Assembly: GCA_019095985.1 (NCBI GenBank)
Contig: CM032660.1
Coordinates: forward strand, 57,933,841-57,997,840
Length of the DNA stretch: 64,000 nucleotides
Origin: Streblospio benedicti
Lineage: Eukaryota; Annelida; Polychaeta; Spionida; Spionidae
Direction of reading: 5' to 3'
Below the pieces are notes generated by a model. It was not told the DNA's origin, ran no database searches, and saw only the letters and a program-made list of their open reading frames with translations. Position numbers and translations under genes: made by a program. Positions within the stretch are counted from its first letter, which is position 1; each line of letters starts with the position of its first letter. Below, piece by piece: positions 1 to 10,698 of the stretch.

Positions 1-1749
1 TGTGCCCCCTCTTTCTTAAAAAAATCTGGATCTGCCAATGTAACAAGTTTAGTTGTGCCTTTAACTCTGGTCTAGCATAATACAAACTGGTGATGAATAG
101 ATTAGTGAAAGAAATGTCCCATATCATACTGTTAACATTATGACTGAGGAGAACTTTGTGTCTAGAAACAGTTTTTTTTAATATTGCAGTAGCAACCATA
201 GTTTTCGATAAATCTTAATATGACACAGTCACTTTTTGCACAATACCATAATGAACCATTATACATAGTTTCCTACAAATCCATAAAGTAGTTTTTGAGA
301 TTTCTAAAGAATTGTTTACACAGACGGACGACGGGCGACTGACGCCAAGTGATGACAAAAGCTCACAGGTGAGTTAAAAACAATACCGGCAAGTCTCGTT
401 AAGCCCACAATAACCACCTGTTACAGCTATTTCCACTTTTTACTTCCATGTCACCCAACTTTCCAACTTTCTCGATTTGGTCATACTCATGAAGGCTCAA
501 TGTTCAAGCTTGAAGGAAATAAAGCGTCTATGAGTCTTTTTGTCCAACAAATTGAAATACAAAATGTTAAAATATCTGATTGGAAAAACAATGATAAAAT
601 TAACGTGGTACTGGACAGTAAAGGGGTGTATTATGTTTACACCCACTCTAAAGGCTATAATCAGCTGGGATCGCCAGTTGTGAACAGTGTGTTACCTGTT
701 TTAGTAGATAATATCTACTTCCTGTTTTATTTTGTATTGTGAAAACATATAATTTTATACTTAAATCATGTTTCGTATTTTACTATGGTTTGATAGATTT
801 TTAGGACCTAAAATATTCAATATCTTTTTTAAATGAAAGGCAACCTACATCAAATTTATACTTTTTTAATAGCTTTTGATAAGACCTTTCCATATGATAC
901 AAAAATATTGCTTTAAAAACATTTTGGAGCAGTATTTTTAATGGTAATAATAAAATCTTGTATTTCACTCTAGGATATGTAAATCGTTTGTTCACACATG
1001 CCATACATGCCTCGCGTTTTGAATCATAAATCTCAAACGAGCAAGGCGACACGAGTAAATCTTTTTTTGATTGACATCTACACACTTTGAACTTTACAAT
1101 GGTAATCATTAAATATTAAAAGAAAAACTGTCCAGTCCCACCTTAAACACCCTTTAATACATTTAAATGCAATTGTTTAAAAGACAATCTTAAGAACAAG
1201 CACAATTCAGAATCATGGCATTTCTGAACTGTTTCTTGCAATATGAACACTTCAATAAAACGTGAATAGAAAAATAAAATTCATTAAAAAATCCCAGAAT
1301 CTAACATTCTGCATGGATTACAATTGACCTTTGAAATTGTACTTTCAGTGTGCCATGTTCATATTGCAAGAAAATCCTCGCAGCATAGCAGAGGCAATAG
1401 GATTTTAACCCCCGAATTCAAGCCCTCATCACCCAGCAGAGAAATGTAGATTACAGATGCCTGCCAAACGTGACACTAATCTTTTACTTCACAACCCCTT
1501 TTGTATGGCATTTTATATGGACTTATTCAACAATATCATGCTCAGGTCTGATATCTACCATATACACTTAGATTTTTTTTATACAGAAATCTAATGTAAT
1601 TGTTAAAACACAAGAACACTATATCACACTAGAACAAATTTCAGCTATCCACTTGTTCCTATTCACATCCATGCCTGCCTCAACGGAGGACTACTGTTTT
1701 GATATGCACCCACCACTGGGTGGGTCTTCTCGGTATATCTATACCACGG
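1..1749. other. 3' flank of the CREBZF-like gene, no other gene seen
   Basis: This stretch lies downstream of the minus-strand bZIP gene and is AT-rich. Open frames here are short and show no family signature. A short GC-richer tract near 321-375 looks like a dispersed repeat end. The 3' UTR of the bZIP gene probably occupies part of the right side, but no poly(A) site was fixed. Confidence 0.5.
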
Positions 1750-2991
1750 TCACACCAAACATCTGTCTGTCGCCTTGGACATCTTTGCACATTGATAGCA
1801 GAATTCTAACGACACATTATTATTATTTTCAACATGCAAACAAATCCCACTTGACATTGTACCATTCTCACTCGGCCTTCCTCTTTTTGGAGCTTTATCA
1901 TCATCATGGTCATGCTCCATGCTTCGCTTTCTTGCAAATGAGCTACTCAAATGAACACCATCAACAGTATCAATATTTTTCAATAAATCAGACAACTTGC
2001 TGTCATTTGCGAGGATGTTTTTCAAATACTGTACTTCCTCTAACAGCTGATTTCTTTCTTTCTCTAGTTTCTTATTAGTGGAACCCAACTTTGCATTTTC
2101 TTCAGTAAGCTCACCAACTTGTTGTTCCAATCCACTAATGTATGCTTTCTTCTTTTCTCTCCTTATTTTAGCTTGAACTGCTGCTTTTCTGCTACGATCG
2201 TCATCAACATCATACTTGCTACTAATTGATGCTGGTGACATCTTTGATGCAAAGGTATTTTTTGCTGGCTTTCCATTAGGAAAGACATGTAAAGGACTAG
2301 TTTTCGCTTTTTGCAGGGAAGTGCTACTTATTTGAGAATCTTGGACGCGCAATGTGAGTCTTGTAGGTGCTGGCAAATTAGGACTTTCATTTGGTCGTGA
2401 TGTTACTGTCTTCTGCTTGACATTTGTTGATTCTTCACACATTTCCATAATGTCAACATTGTCATCTTCTTTGTTTTCTTTATTTACAACGGAAATATTC
2501 TTACACAATTCATTGTTAAGTTCTGAGACAGCCTCTTCATTAATTGATTTTAAATCTAAGTCTGGAAGAAAGTTCTGTGAAGTAACTAGCTCGTCGTTAA
2601 ATAATGTCTCAAGTGGGTTGTCACCCAGCATGTCATAAAAATCTAAAGTGCCAATGTCATTACCTGAGGCAGCAGAGCCAGAAGAATGGCTGGGCCTGGG
2701 GCTGGCCATTTTTTGGCCTACCAGCTCTAAATAGGCTGCCTCGTAGGGTGGTGACGGGAAGGTGTCGTCCAGGGCACCACGCTTATGCTGCTTGGACGCC
2801 AGGTTGTTGGTTGAAGCAGGATCTGCGAGAACATGTAAACTATTTGTTAATGAGCTCTGAACATTGTCATTACCCGTAGCAGTAGCACCGACTCTGTCCT
2901 TCGTTGCGGTTACTGTTCGCAACTCTTCCTCGATCATTTCAACTCCATAACCAAACATTTCTTGCATGAATTCTTTTTCAACAAATGCCAT
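1750..2991 (-). CDS. CREBZF: CREBZF (Zhangfei)-like bZIP transcription factor, single exon, 413 aa
   Basis: The protein is a nuclear basic leucine zipper regulator. Known CREBZF is a cofactor that binds HCF-1 and other bZIP proteins and acts in stress signalling. Visible here: an acidic, Ser-rich N-terminal half; a basic region at about residues 266-283; a zipper with leucines at 288, 295, 302, 309, 316 and 323; then the family-specific run VQYLKNILANDSKLSDLL and a C-terminal motif, GICLHVENNNNVSLEFC (382-398). These two C-terminal blocks match vertebrate CREBZF better than any other bZIP family I know. Aligned on the KKKxYxxxLE block, the usual invariant Asn of the basic region is Ala. The HCF-binding tetrapeptide (D/E)HxY appears as DHDD or EHDH near 359-364, without Tyr. 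The ATG is the first in the frame. The coding region is uninterrupted. Confidence 0.88.
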   Translation of the reverse strand: MAFVEKEFMQEMFGYGVEMIEEELRTVTATKDRVGATATGNDNVQSSLTNSLHVLADPASTNNLASKQHKRGALDDTFPSPPYEAAYLELVGQKMASPRPSHSSGSAASGNDIGTLDFYDMLGDNPLETLFNDELVTSQNFLPDLDLKSINEEAVSELNNELCKNISVVNKENKEDDNVDIMEMCEESTNVKQKTVTSRPNESPNLPAPTRLTLRVQDSQISSTSLQKAKTSPLHVFPNGKPAKNTFASKMSPASISSKYDVDDDRSRKAAVQAKIRREKKKAYISGLEQQVGELTEENAKLGSTNKKLEKERNQLLEEVQYLKNILANDSKLSDLLKNIDTVDGVHLSSSFARKRSMEHDHDDDKAPKRGRPSENGTMSSGICLHVENNNNVSLEFCYQCAKMSKATDRCLV

Positions 2992-3385
2992 AGTTCACTA
3001 CACCGACAGTGTGATACTTAAGATTCAATGTTAAAACATCCAACTTAAATAACTAAAATATTCGGTTTTGCTAGCTCAACTTTATTTAACAGACAAAGTC
3101 ATGCACAGACTCTGTCAAACTGTAACAAACTTCACCTTGAAGCAATTCACAACACTATTCACGCTCTTAAAGTATGGTGCAATATTTACCAGGCAGGGGA
3201 CCGGTGCATTTGGTAGAGGGACAGGTACTTTTTTCAAGGTGCAAAGTAGGGGGACCTGATGATTTTTCATTCTCATTGGGCATGGGACGTGTACTTTTTT
3301 TCACCTGCTGAAATCCCACTTTGACAGGAGCGAATCGGTACAAATTATTGACGCGAACGGGACAATGTTTCTCACTTGGTCCTAG
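2992..3385. other. Upstream flank of the CREBZF-like gene
   Basis: This is the 5' flank of the minus-strand bZIP gene and should hold its promoter. No TATA box or CpG-rich core stands out. Two short poly-T-ended tracts near 3230-3300 (around 'acaggtactttttt' and 'gacgtgtactttttt') resemble each other and may be remnants of a short repeat. Confidence 0.35.
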
Positions 3386-3388
3386 TTA

Positions 3389-4165
3389 AAGCCGCGTCTC
3401 ACTGGTTCCGGCGCACTGGGAACTTACGCCCAGCTGATAAAAGTCGGTTGGATATCCAGATTTTTTTCATCTACGCAAAACATCTGCCGGCTACGCCGAC
3501 CCTACATTCCTTTGCCGCTTTACGTATGTGTGACGTGCTTGTAACGCTCGCTGCCAGTACCCCGCCAAAATATTTCTAGGAAGAATATCGATCGGTCCAC
3601 TCTTTTACGCTCCCAGGTTTTGGGCTGCTCAAAACATCGAAAGCGTGAATGGCATACACCAATCCATAATCCATTGATTTTTCTATGTTGGACGTATGTC
3701 CTACATAACCCGAACACACGCTACACATGAGCTGAATATCCACCGCGTATTGGGAGCAGATGCTTGGCAGATGAAAACTTTGGCTTAAGCTTGGCGCACC
3801 TTGAGCATACGATGGCTTACATTCAGCAGGTGTTCAACGTATTGTAGATGTATGTTCAGCAGGTAGCAGACAGTGAACACAAGGTCAGCGTAACCCCGAT
3901 GCACAAAAAAAGTCTGGCTGAGACTTTTTTTTGTGCGTCTGTTGTGCATCGGGGTTACGCTGACTTGCTTTCACTGTCTGCTTTTCTTAAGACGGGTTTT
4001 GCGCCAGTCTTGCGCCGGCCCTGAGTTGACTATGCGCTGGCGGAAAAAAATCATTTAATGCCAAAAGGGGTTACCTCAGCAGATCCTCGACGTATAAAGA
4101 TTTTTGGCCGGAAATCCCTAGAATTTATGTGTCAACCATACGCAGATACTAGTGAGACGCGGCTT
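3389..4165. mobile_element. Non-autonomous inverted-repeat element (MITE) with TTA target duplication
   Basis: The ends carry a terminal inverted repeat, AAGCCGCGTCTCACT, at the left and its reverse complement at 4151-4165. TTA sits directly outside each end (3386-3388 and 4166-4168). A 3-bp TTA/TAA duplication is usual for PIF/Harbinger elements, so that family is inferred. Inside is a long hairpin: arms at about 3866-3914 and 3924-3986 share GTCAGCGTAACCCCGATGCA and a poly-A/T tract, and the right arm has a short extra duplication. No transposase is encoded. Confidence 0.65.
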
Positions 4166-4168
4166 TTA

Positions 4169-4904
4169 TGTCTCTATAGATGACATTGAAGGTAGAAAAA
4201 AAATCAGTGTTGCAACAATGTGTAAAGCCAAATGAACTATTATGTGAATATGCCATTTCTTATTCGCGCAACAACTATTTTTATCCAAGTAGAATATATT
4301 GAACTCAATATAACTATCTTAGCACAATTTTACAAGAGGTTCTGTTCACTACCACAATGGCACAAACACGAAACATGATAACCAATGTGAATTTTAATTA
4401 ACACAATCTAAGAAAATAATTTGGAGATGTAATAAAAAACATATCCATATACACATCAACACCTTTCAAATCCCTTCTTATGCTTCTTGTATAGGAAAAA
4501 TATGGTAGCATAAAATGTGTAAAACAAAACAGAAATTACAAAATATAACATGACTCAATCTTTTAATAAAAAATGATAATGCTGATAAATACTTGAGCAA
4601 GTTATCTATTGGCAAAAATGCGTATTTTCAGCAATTTTAACCTTGAAAATAATATATGATCACTTTGATGTCAGTCAACAAACAGAAAATGGTAATAAAG
4701 ATAAAAGTCACAAAAGTATGGATGGCAAAAAATGTTAAAAACATGAAACTAGAGTCAGTATTACTATGAAACTAGATTTGTTTGCGCACACAAATTTCAA
4801 TAGTCCGCAAACATTAATAGCTTTGATGAGTAGCTCCAGGATTGACCAAAACTGCAAATCAAAGTCAAAATAATACATAGACGAAACAGCAAAAGTCAAT
4901 GGCC
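4169..4904. other. AT-rich intergenic DNA
   Basis: No open frame of note, no repeat structure and no RNA gene was seen in this stretch. Confidence 0.4.
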
Positions 4905-4910
4905 AGTATA

Positions 4911-5147
4911 CAGGGTCTAGTCAGGATTAGCCACTCGTCCGCTCGTATTGACTAGTAAAAACTAGTGGAGGACGAGTGCTAATTTTTAGAAACTAGTGCT
5001 TTTGACGAGGAGCAATTCTTAATAATTTGTCATACAGATATAGAGTTTGTGCAAGAAGGACGAGTACATTTTTTGCAGGACGAGTAGATATTTGAGGGTT
5101 ACTCGTCCTGCTCACGAGTAACACTTTTCCACCTAATCCTGACCCTG
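4911..5147. mobile_element. hAT-like MITE, 237 bp
   Basis: The element begins CAGGGTC and ends GACCCTG. Longer imperfect inverted ends both read into TCAGGATTAG. AGTATA lies directly outside both ends (4905-4910 and 5148-5153), a 6-bp direct flank that may be what remains of an 8-bp duplication. CAGGG ends are typical of hAT elements. The interior repeats the word GACGAGT in both orientations and has no coding capacity. Confidence 0.65.
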
Positions 5148-5675
5148 AGTATATGTACATTTTGCATGTCAATTATGTAGACAATTAACATGGTTAACCT
5201 ACTGAACAGAAATCCGTAAATAGATCCCACATGTAAAAACAAATATGTTGTAATGGCCTAAATTATCTACCACCTCTAGATTACTACTGCTTTTATACCG
5301 CCTCAATTTAAATTTATTTTGCGGATTCTCCACATTAATTCAATTTTATCTCACAGGTCAAAAAAAGTTTATACTCATGGGAGGCATCGTCATATATCAC
5401 GGCTATATGCGCAGTATATAGCCGTGATTTCAGTCCCTTCAAGTCCCGGAATGTAGGTCACCAGATCCAACCAATCAGAAGCCCCACTGCCAAAATGTTC
5501 AGTGACCTAGTTCAATAATGAGGACGTGACCTGCTTGTCGCTGCAACTCAGCAGAACCGCCAACGGCGCGTAAAACGGAAATAATTAGGACGTTTTACTC
5601 CTTGTTAGGACGTGTTACTCCTTATTTGGTGGTTTCTTGGCAGCGCTGCCAAGATCCGCAAGATAATGGGTCTTA

Positions 5676-5888
5676 GGCCCACGGGTTGATATGATTAAGG
5701 ACTTGTAAAGGCAGTGTGAATGATCAACCCGTGAAAGCCGACGATGATGGGAGGGGACACAGACTTTTTTATGAATGGAGGTCATGGGACATCAGTTTTT
5801 TTTTCATCACATCAGCATGCATTGTCAGTTTTCACGGCTTGATCACTCACACTGCCTTAAACTCCTTGTTCATACCAACCCGTGGGTC
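5676..5888. repeat. Fold-back repeat
   Basis: Left arm at about 5676-5745 (contains CCCACGGGTTG and GGCAGTGTGAATGATCAA) and right arm at about 5828-5888 (complement of the same words) form a hairpin about 60-70 bp per arm, with an ~80-bp loop containing poly-T tracts. It lies inside the larger composite element and is non-coding. Confidence 0.6.
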
Positions 5889-6107
5889 CAGTTATAGCTT
5901 TTGTGAGGAAAAATTATTTTAGTTAGACTTATAGGGCGTTCGTAACGAAGTCGTGAACTCGTACTTTCGAGTTGACAAGTGGTGAAAACCGTTCGATACA
6001 TGTTTATCTCATGTTTACGACTTGTGAACTGGGAGCTGAAGGGATCACTACGAGATGCTCGTGCGCATGCGCACTGACTGACAAAATGGCGGCGCTCATA
6101 ACTTCTT

Positions 6108-6570
6108 CTGACCACCAAATTAATGCAAAATCAGTAAAAATCCGGTCTGAACATTCGGGTGCACCTGGAAATATCATATTAAATGAAAAGGGGGCGTGGT
6201 TCCGATTATTTACTGATTATATATATGGTAAAAAAATTAAGCTAAGACTACATAGGTGCCAAACCAGTCATTTTACTTAAAATTATTTGAATATTTAGTG
6301 TGAATGATCAGTTGTTGTCAGTCATGTATAAATGCAGAATCGGGCTAGACTAGAGAGGATTTCAGGGGGTATCTCTCTTCAATGGCTGCCAAAGCTTGGG
6401 GAAGGTGGATATGCCCATATAATTTTTATCATCAGCAACAGTAAATTGAATACTCTACTGAAGAAAAATAAGATTTTTTGCAAACACTCAAAGCTAAGCA
6501 AAGCAGAGGGGGCCTAGTTATTATGTTGTTTATAGATCTTACAATCGAGTATCCATTTAGTGGTCTGAGC
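6108..6570 (+). repeat. 450-bp direct repeat, copy 1
   Basis: Nearly identical to 7367-7815 over its whole length. The main difference is a ~14-bp segment near 6191-6204 that copy 2 lacks. Both copies contain the same 61-codon open frame, which has no family signature and is probably not a gene. The ends are imperfect inverted repeats (CTGACCACCAAAT at the left, ATTTAGTGGTCTGAG at the right), so each copy looks like a MITE. Confidence 0.7.
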
Positions 6571-7366
6571 CCTTAAAGCTCTAGAGAGGTAAAATGATAT
6601 TTTGAGATGCCCAGTAAATTAGTTAATATTAAGTGATTCTAAACCAAAATGTGTGCCATTTTCCTAAAAAATAATACATCTTTTTTCCTTGAAAATCAAA
6701 GTTTTACTTTTATCCAAATTTTGTAATTTTTGCTCCAAAGCTGTTTGTGCCCCTCCTGTAGCAGCAGCTCGGTTCAATCTATTGTCCAACATTTAAAAAA
6801 AAAAACAGGTCAATCAAAAGTAAAGCTATAGTAGAGGTAAAATGACATTTTGATGCTTTCGACCCCAAAATTTTGTGGCATTTTTTTCTAGGTAAGCCAA
6901 CATTTAACATATCCTTCGTTTTGCATTTTTTCACAGTTTGGGACTATGAAGGCATAGAGTAAACAATATCAACAAACAATGCATAACCATTATTCCTCGT
7001 GGCCTAGAAAGTATAGATTTGTGTTGACGCACACGGAAACAATATATCTGCAAGAGCTGCAGCCGTTCGAACAGAATGAATTTCGTTTTCATTTTCTTCT
7101 GCTGTTATTTAAAGTTTATGTACTAAACTAGCATTGATGTTAACTTTGAAGCATTAAACTACAAAAAAAAAATGTGAATTCTGGGCGTTCAAATATCAGA
7201 CATGATGCAGAATTTGTTGCGCATTTTGTAAACCTATAAGTTTTGAATGCTTGAATTTGCAAAGAAATCAAAGTTTGAGTGGTATAGCGTGTTTTTGCCA
7301 TGTTGCAAGTGTCATAAATATGTATTTAAGCAAAATATTATATTCATCATCTACCTAATTAGGGCT

Positions 7367-7815
7367 CTGACCACCAAATTAATGCAAAATCAGTAAAAAT
7401 CCGGTCCAAACATTAGGGTGCACCTGGAAATATCATATTAAATGAAAAGGATTATTTACTGATTATATATATGGTAAAAAATTAAGCTAAGACTACATAG
7501 GTGCCAAACCAGTCATTTTACTTAAAATTATTTGAATATTTAGTGTGAATGATCAGTTGTTGTCAGTCATGTATAAATGCAGAATCGGGCTAGACTAGAG
7601 AGGATTTCAGGGGGTATCTCTCTTCAATGGCTGCCAAAGCTTGGGGAAGGTGGATATGCCCATATAATTTTTATCATCAGCAACAGTAAATTGAATACTC
7701 TACTGAAGAAAAATAAGATTTTTTGCAAACACTCAAAGCTAAGCAAAGCAGAGGGGGCCTAGTTATTATGTTGTTTATAGATCTTACAATCGAGTATCCA
7801 TTTAGTGGTCTGAGC
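7367..7815 (+). repeat. 450-bp direct repeat, copy 2
   Basis: Second copy of the repeat at 6108-6570, same orientation, start-to-start distance about 1.26 kb. The ~800 bp between the copies is AT-rich and non-coding. Its own ends also read as an inverted pair (GGTCTGAGCCCTT facing AGGGCTCTGACC), so the spacer may be a further element. Confidence 0.7.
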
Positions 7816-8004
7816 ACTTATATAGCGAGATCGTACGTTTGGCTTTTGAATTCCCCGCTGGACATTTTTGGCAGTGGGCCTTCTGATTGGTCGGTTTCTG
7901 AGCATAAGTTCCACAGAATTGGATATGGTGGTATCACGGATATACTCTGCGTATATAGTCGTGAGATATGACGATGATCAGCATGGGACATGACCTTTTT
8001 TCAG

Positions 8005-8175
8005 ACAAGTTTGAAAACTATAGCTAGTATCATCCCCTCACCCCTGAGGCTCGGTTGGCTACCTAGCCTGCCTCTGGAGAGGTACTTGTACAAACACCAC
8101 GTGGCCTCCCACTGGCGCAATGAGCACTTGCTCTCTGCCGGTCATGAACTAGAACTAGGTTTTCGATATGCACCT
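8005..8175 (+). repeat. Dispersed repeat, copy 1 of 2
   Basis: Shares with 35022-35150 the words GTTTGAAAACTATAGCTAGT, GAGGCT, TTGGCTACCTAGCCTGCCTC and ACCAC(G)T in the same order and orientation. It has no coding capacity. It is possibly a SINE, but a Pol III promoter is not clear. Confidence 0.6.
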
Positions 8176-8869
8176 GCCTGATAAATATTGCACCATCTCT
8201 AACTGCTACTAAAAGTATTTTCAGATATGAGGTTAATTAGGAACAATAATTTACCTAGTCACAAACAACGAGTATCCTTGATTTTCACAGTATAAATGAA
8301 TCACCCGGGATGAATCAGCGTTTCCTTGTCTCTTCTCGAGCCGGTATGCTGCAGGTGCTTTGTCAGCAAAAACTTGTGATTGGTTAACACCAGAGCATGA
8401 CCTAAATGAGGAATATTGTGATTGGTTGTGAATGACGTCATGTCAAAGACGTCCGATGAAGATAGGCCAGTCAATTTCGACGTCATTTTTGGCTGAAATG
8501 GAAATTTTGACTAACAAACAAATTTCTGTGTTTTTATGATCTTTATGGTCTTGGGGATGAGGGGAAAAAATTCCCCAAAAATCCGAGTTGGGCAAAGTTC
8601 TTTTTTATGCACTTTTCAAAATGGCCGCCAAAATATTGATAAACATGCCCATAACTCTGTTAATATTGGTTTTAGAACCATTATTAGTATTATTCGTGTA
8701 TAGGAAATCATGTATAAGGATTCAGAAAATGTTGTTACATTTGACTTTGAGATCATTTCAAGGTCGAATTGATCAAAATTACCCTTATTCCACTAGTTAT
8801 TGTGTCATACAAGTTTAAGATTTACTAATCTTAAAGCTTGTCCACAGGAATATTCATTCATCAAACAAC

Positions 8870-9475
8870 CAGATCAAAACTGATACTAAAATGTCTTATC
8901 CTCATTCGGTTTCTGTGCAAGATACATATATTCCCACGGAATGGATTTTCATTGCACTGGTTAATGCAAATGTGAACGATTTGATCCTTGGTATTCTCCA
9001 AAATACTGACGGTGGCAGTTTTTGCCATTGAATTGCTGACAACTTTGATATAAATGAGGATACAAAAACTGGACATGATTGGACTCATGTTATGGGAATT
9101 ATTGCATGGCAGTCTGATGAGTCAACAAAGGTGTGCAAGACAATATCAAAGGTGAAAGTACATGCTTCTCAGTTCTTAATAGCGAATGGGAACTTGGGTG
9201 AATTTATTTTGCAGTATAGACCAAGGGCTCAACCACCATCCTATGTAGACGTGGATATTAGATTGACACCAAAAATAAGGACCTCTGTTGATATAAACTT
9301 TAAACATCTTGATATGCTGCCTGTGGTCCATATCAAACCTCTTATGATATGTCGCTATCCACCAAATTGGCAAGGCATTATGTCTAAAGTTGTAAATAGT
9401 AAATCAAAAATTCTCAAATGTACAACTGTGATAATACAAGTCAAGTCAAAATTCATTTATTATACAACCCCATGA
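8870..9475 (+). pseudogene. Unrecognised decayed open frame
   Basis: One reading frame stays open from about 8870 to 9475 apart from an in-frame TGA near 9030. It reads through TKTGHDWTHVMGIIAWQSD and ends ...PPNWQGIMSKVVNSKSK. The composition looks protein-like (Trp, His and Pro in plausible places), but I do not recognise the family. It sits between the inverted arms at 8464 and 12067, so a remnant of a transposon protein is one possibility. No intron signals were found. Confidence 0.3.
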
Positions 9476-9639
9476 TTCCCCTCAATCCATGAACTGATGA
9501 TGCTGTGTATAGGTGTAGGTCTAGGTCTAGATCTAGTTATTTAATCTGCAGGGCACTACAGAGGAGTATAATGCAGATGCGAGTGACTGGCTAGATACCC
9601 ATTGATGTACTGATGCAAGCTGGCTCTTGAAATCTGCTA

Positions 9640-10265
9640 TAGAGCCAACCTCTGTTACTGAGGTTACTGAGGCAGGTTAAAGGTTCCACTCTAGGATGGT
9701 GCAAGTGAAAAACCAGTTACAGTACAGTGTGGTAGAGCTTCGTTGGTGTTGTTGCTTCATACTGTGAGCAGCCCATGTTCGTGTGTTACAGAAGGTAATA
9801 TTGTTGTCTTCTCAGCAAATGCCCACATGACCCTGCAATGCCTTAAGGTCAGCCAGGCATTCCTTCTTCTGTTCTCAAGGCACTTAAGTTCAAGGTTGTT
9901 TAGCATGTTATTAATGGTAGCACAAGAGTCATAATTGCCGTCATCCATCGGCCAGCCCTTCTTTAAATTGCCTCCAATATACATGTAGTCTTCTCCTTTT
10001 GGAGGTATGGATCCCAAATAGAGGCACAATACTCTAGGCTAGATTGTATTAGGGAAATATAGGCTGTCTCCGTGGGCAACCTTGCAGGTTCCAGCTAAGG
10101 AAACCAAGACAACTGTTAGCCTTCTTGGTTATAGTATTGACATGATCACACCAGTTCAATGTCGCTGAAATCTTTACTCCCAATATTGTTTGTATAGCAT
10201 GTGCGTTGTACTTTGTTCTCAAATAAGTGAAGCTGGATTGTGCTGTGCAACTGTTACATTTGACC
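9640..10265 (-). mobile_element. LINE reverse-transcriptase C-terminal fragment
   Basis: On the minus strand the pieces read as the region after the RT domain of a Jockey/CR1-type LINE: LGVKISATLNWCDHVNTITKKANSCLGFLSWNL, then a stretch with NNLELKCLENRRRNAWLTL, broken by frame changes. The order and spacing fit the 'LGV...W..HI..I..KA...LGFL.RNL' block and the 'L.W.SLE.RR..A' block seen in many animal LINEs. The upstream RT core and the endonuclease are absent, so this is a short decayed 3' piece. Confidence 0.7.
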
Positions 10266-10554
10266 AACCTCTCTTTTTAAATGAAAATGAAACATGATAG
10301 TGGAGGGGTTGTCAGGTTTGATGGATTCCACCAGTTATGGTCTTTCCTCGGGGCTGGATGGAAACGTTAAGAGGCATGTTGTCTTGAAGAACTTTGGGGA
10401 AAGGTATATCGAAGGGGATCACTTCGAAAGATGATAGATGAAAAGACCTTTGCAAGAACATTAGAGCATGGTCATCAACAGATCCTGCATTGCATTTGTG
10501 GTGGCTTACCAATAGCATAGAAGGCAATGATGCAACGAATGATGAGAATGAGAA

Positions 10555-10698
10555 ATGTCTGTCAGTGAAGATATTTTAGAGTTAGATGATAAGAAGGAAA
10601 TTGATGAATTTATTGAAAACATTTATGACGCTGCAAATATTACTGATCAAGATAACTTGATTGACAGTATGATTAAAGAATCTAAGGGTGATTTATGA
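10555..10698 (+). CDS. Short acidic open frame, 47 aa, doubtful
   Basis: An ATG-initiated frame encodes a short acidic peptide beginning MSVSEDILELDDKKEIDEF and ending in KESKGDL. It has a coding-like amino-acid mix, but there is no known family, no splice context and no support beyond openness. It may be a piece of the decayed material between the 8464/12067 arms. Confidence 0.15.
   Translation: MSVSEDILELDDKKEIDEFIENIYDAANITDQDNLIDSMIKESKGDL

Larger units (their letters stand above)
5356..8003. mobile_element. Composite inverted-repeat element with nested copies
   Basis: Two arms, 5356-5502 and 7861-8003, are inverted copies of each other. They share CCAATCAGAAG, an ACTGCCAAAA word, and a palindromic core: ATCACGGCTATAT facing its complement near 5395-5430, with a diverged counterpart near 7932-7965. 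Between the arms lie a fold-back (5676-5888) and two direct copies of a ~450-bp repeat. No transposase was seen. The structure could be one non-autonomous element invaded by others, or two half-copies in opposite orientation. Confidence 0.5.

Noticed and set aside
1653-2879. Plus-strand open frames opposite the bZIP gene
   Set aside because: They are shadows of the minus-strand CREBZF coding region and lack family features.
6332-6517. Identical 61-codon open frames in both 450-bp repeats
   Set aside because: Identity follows from the repeat itself; there is no homology or codon signal.
6108-7815. Direct 450-bp repeats could be taken as LTRs of a retroelement
   Set aside because: No coding region, primer-binding site or TG...CA ends were found; each copy has its own inverted ends and the spacer is short and non-coding.
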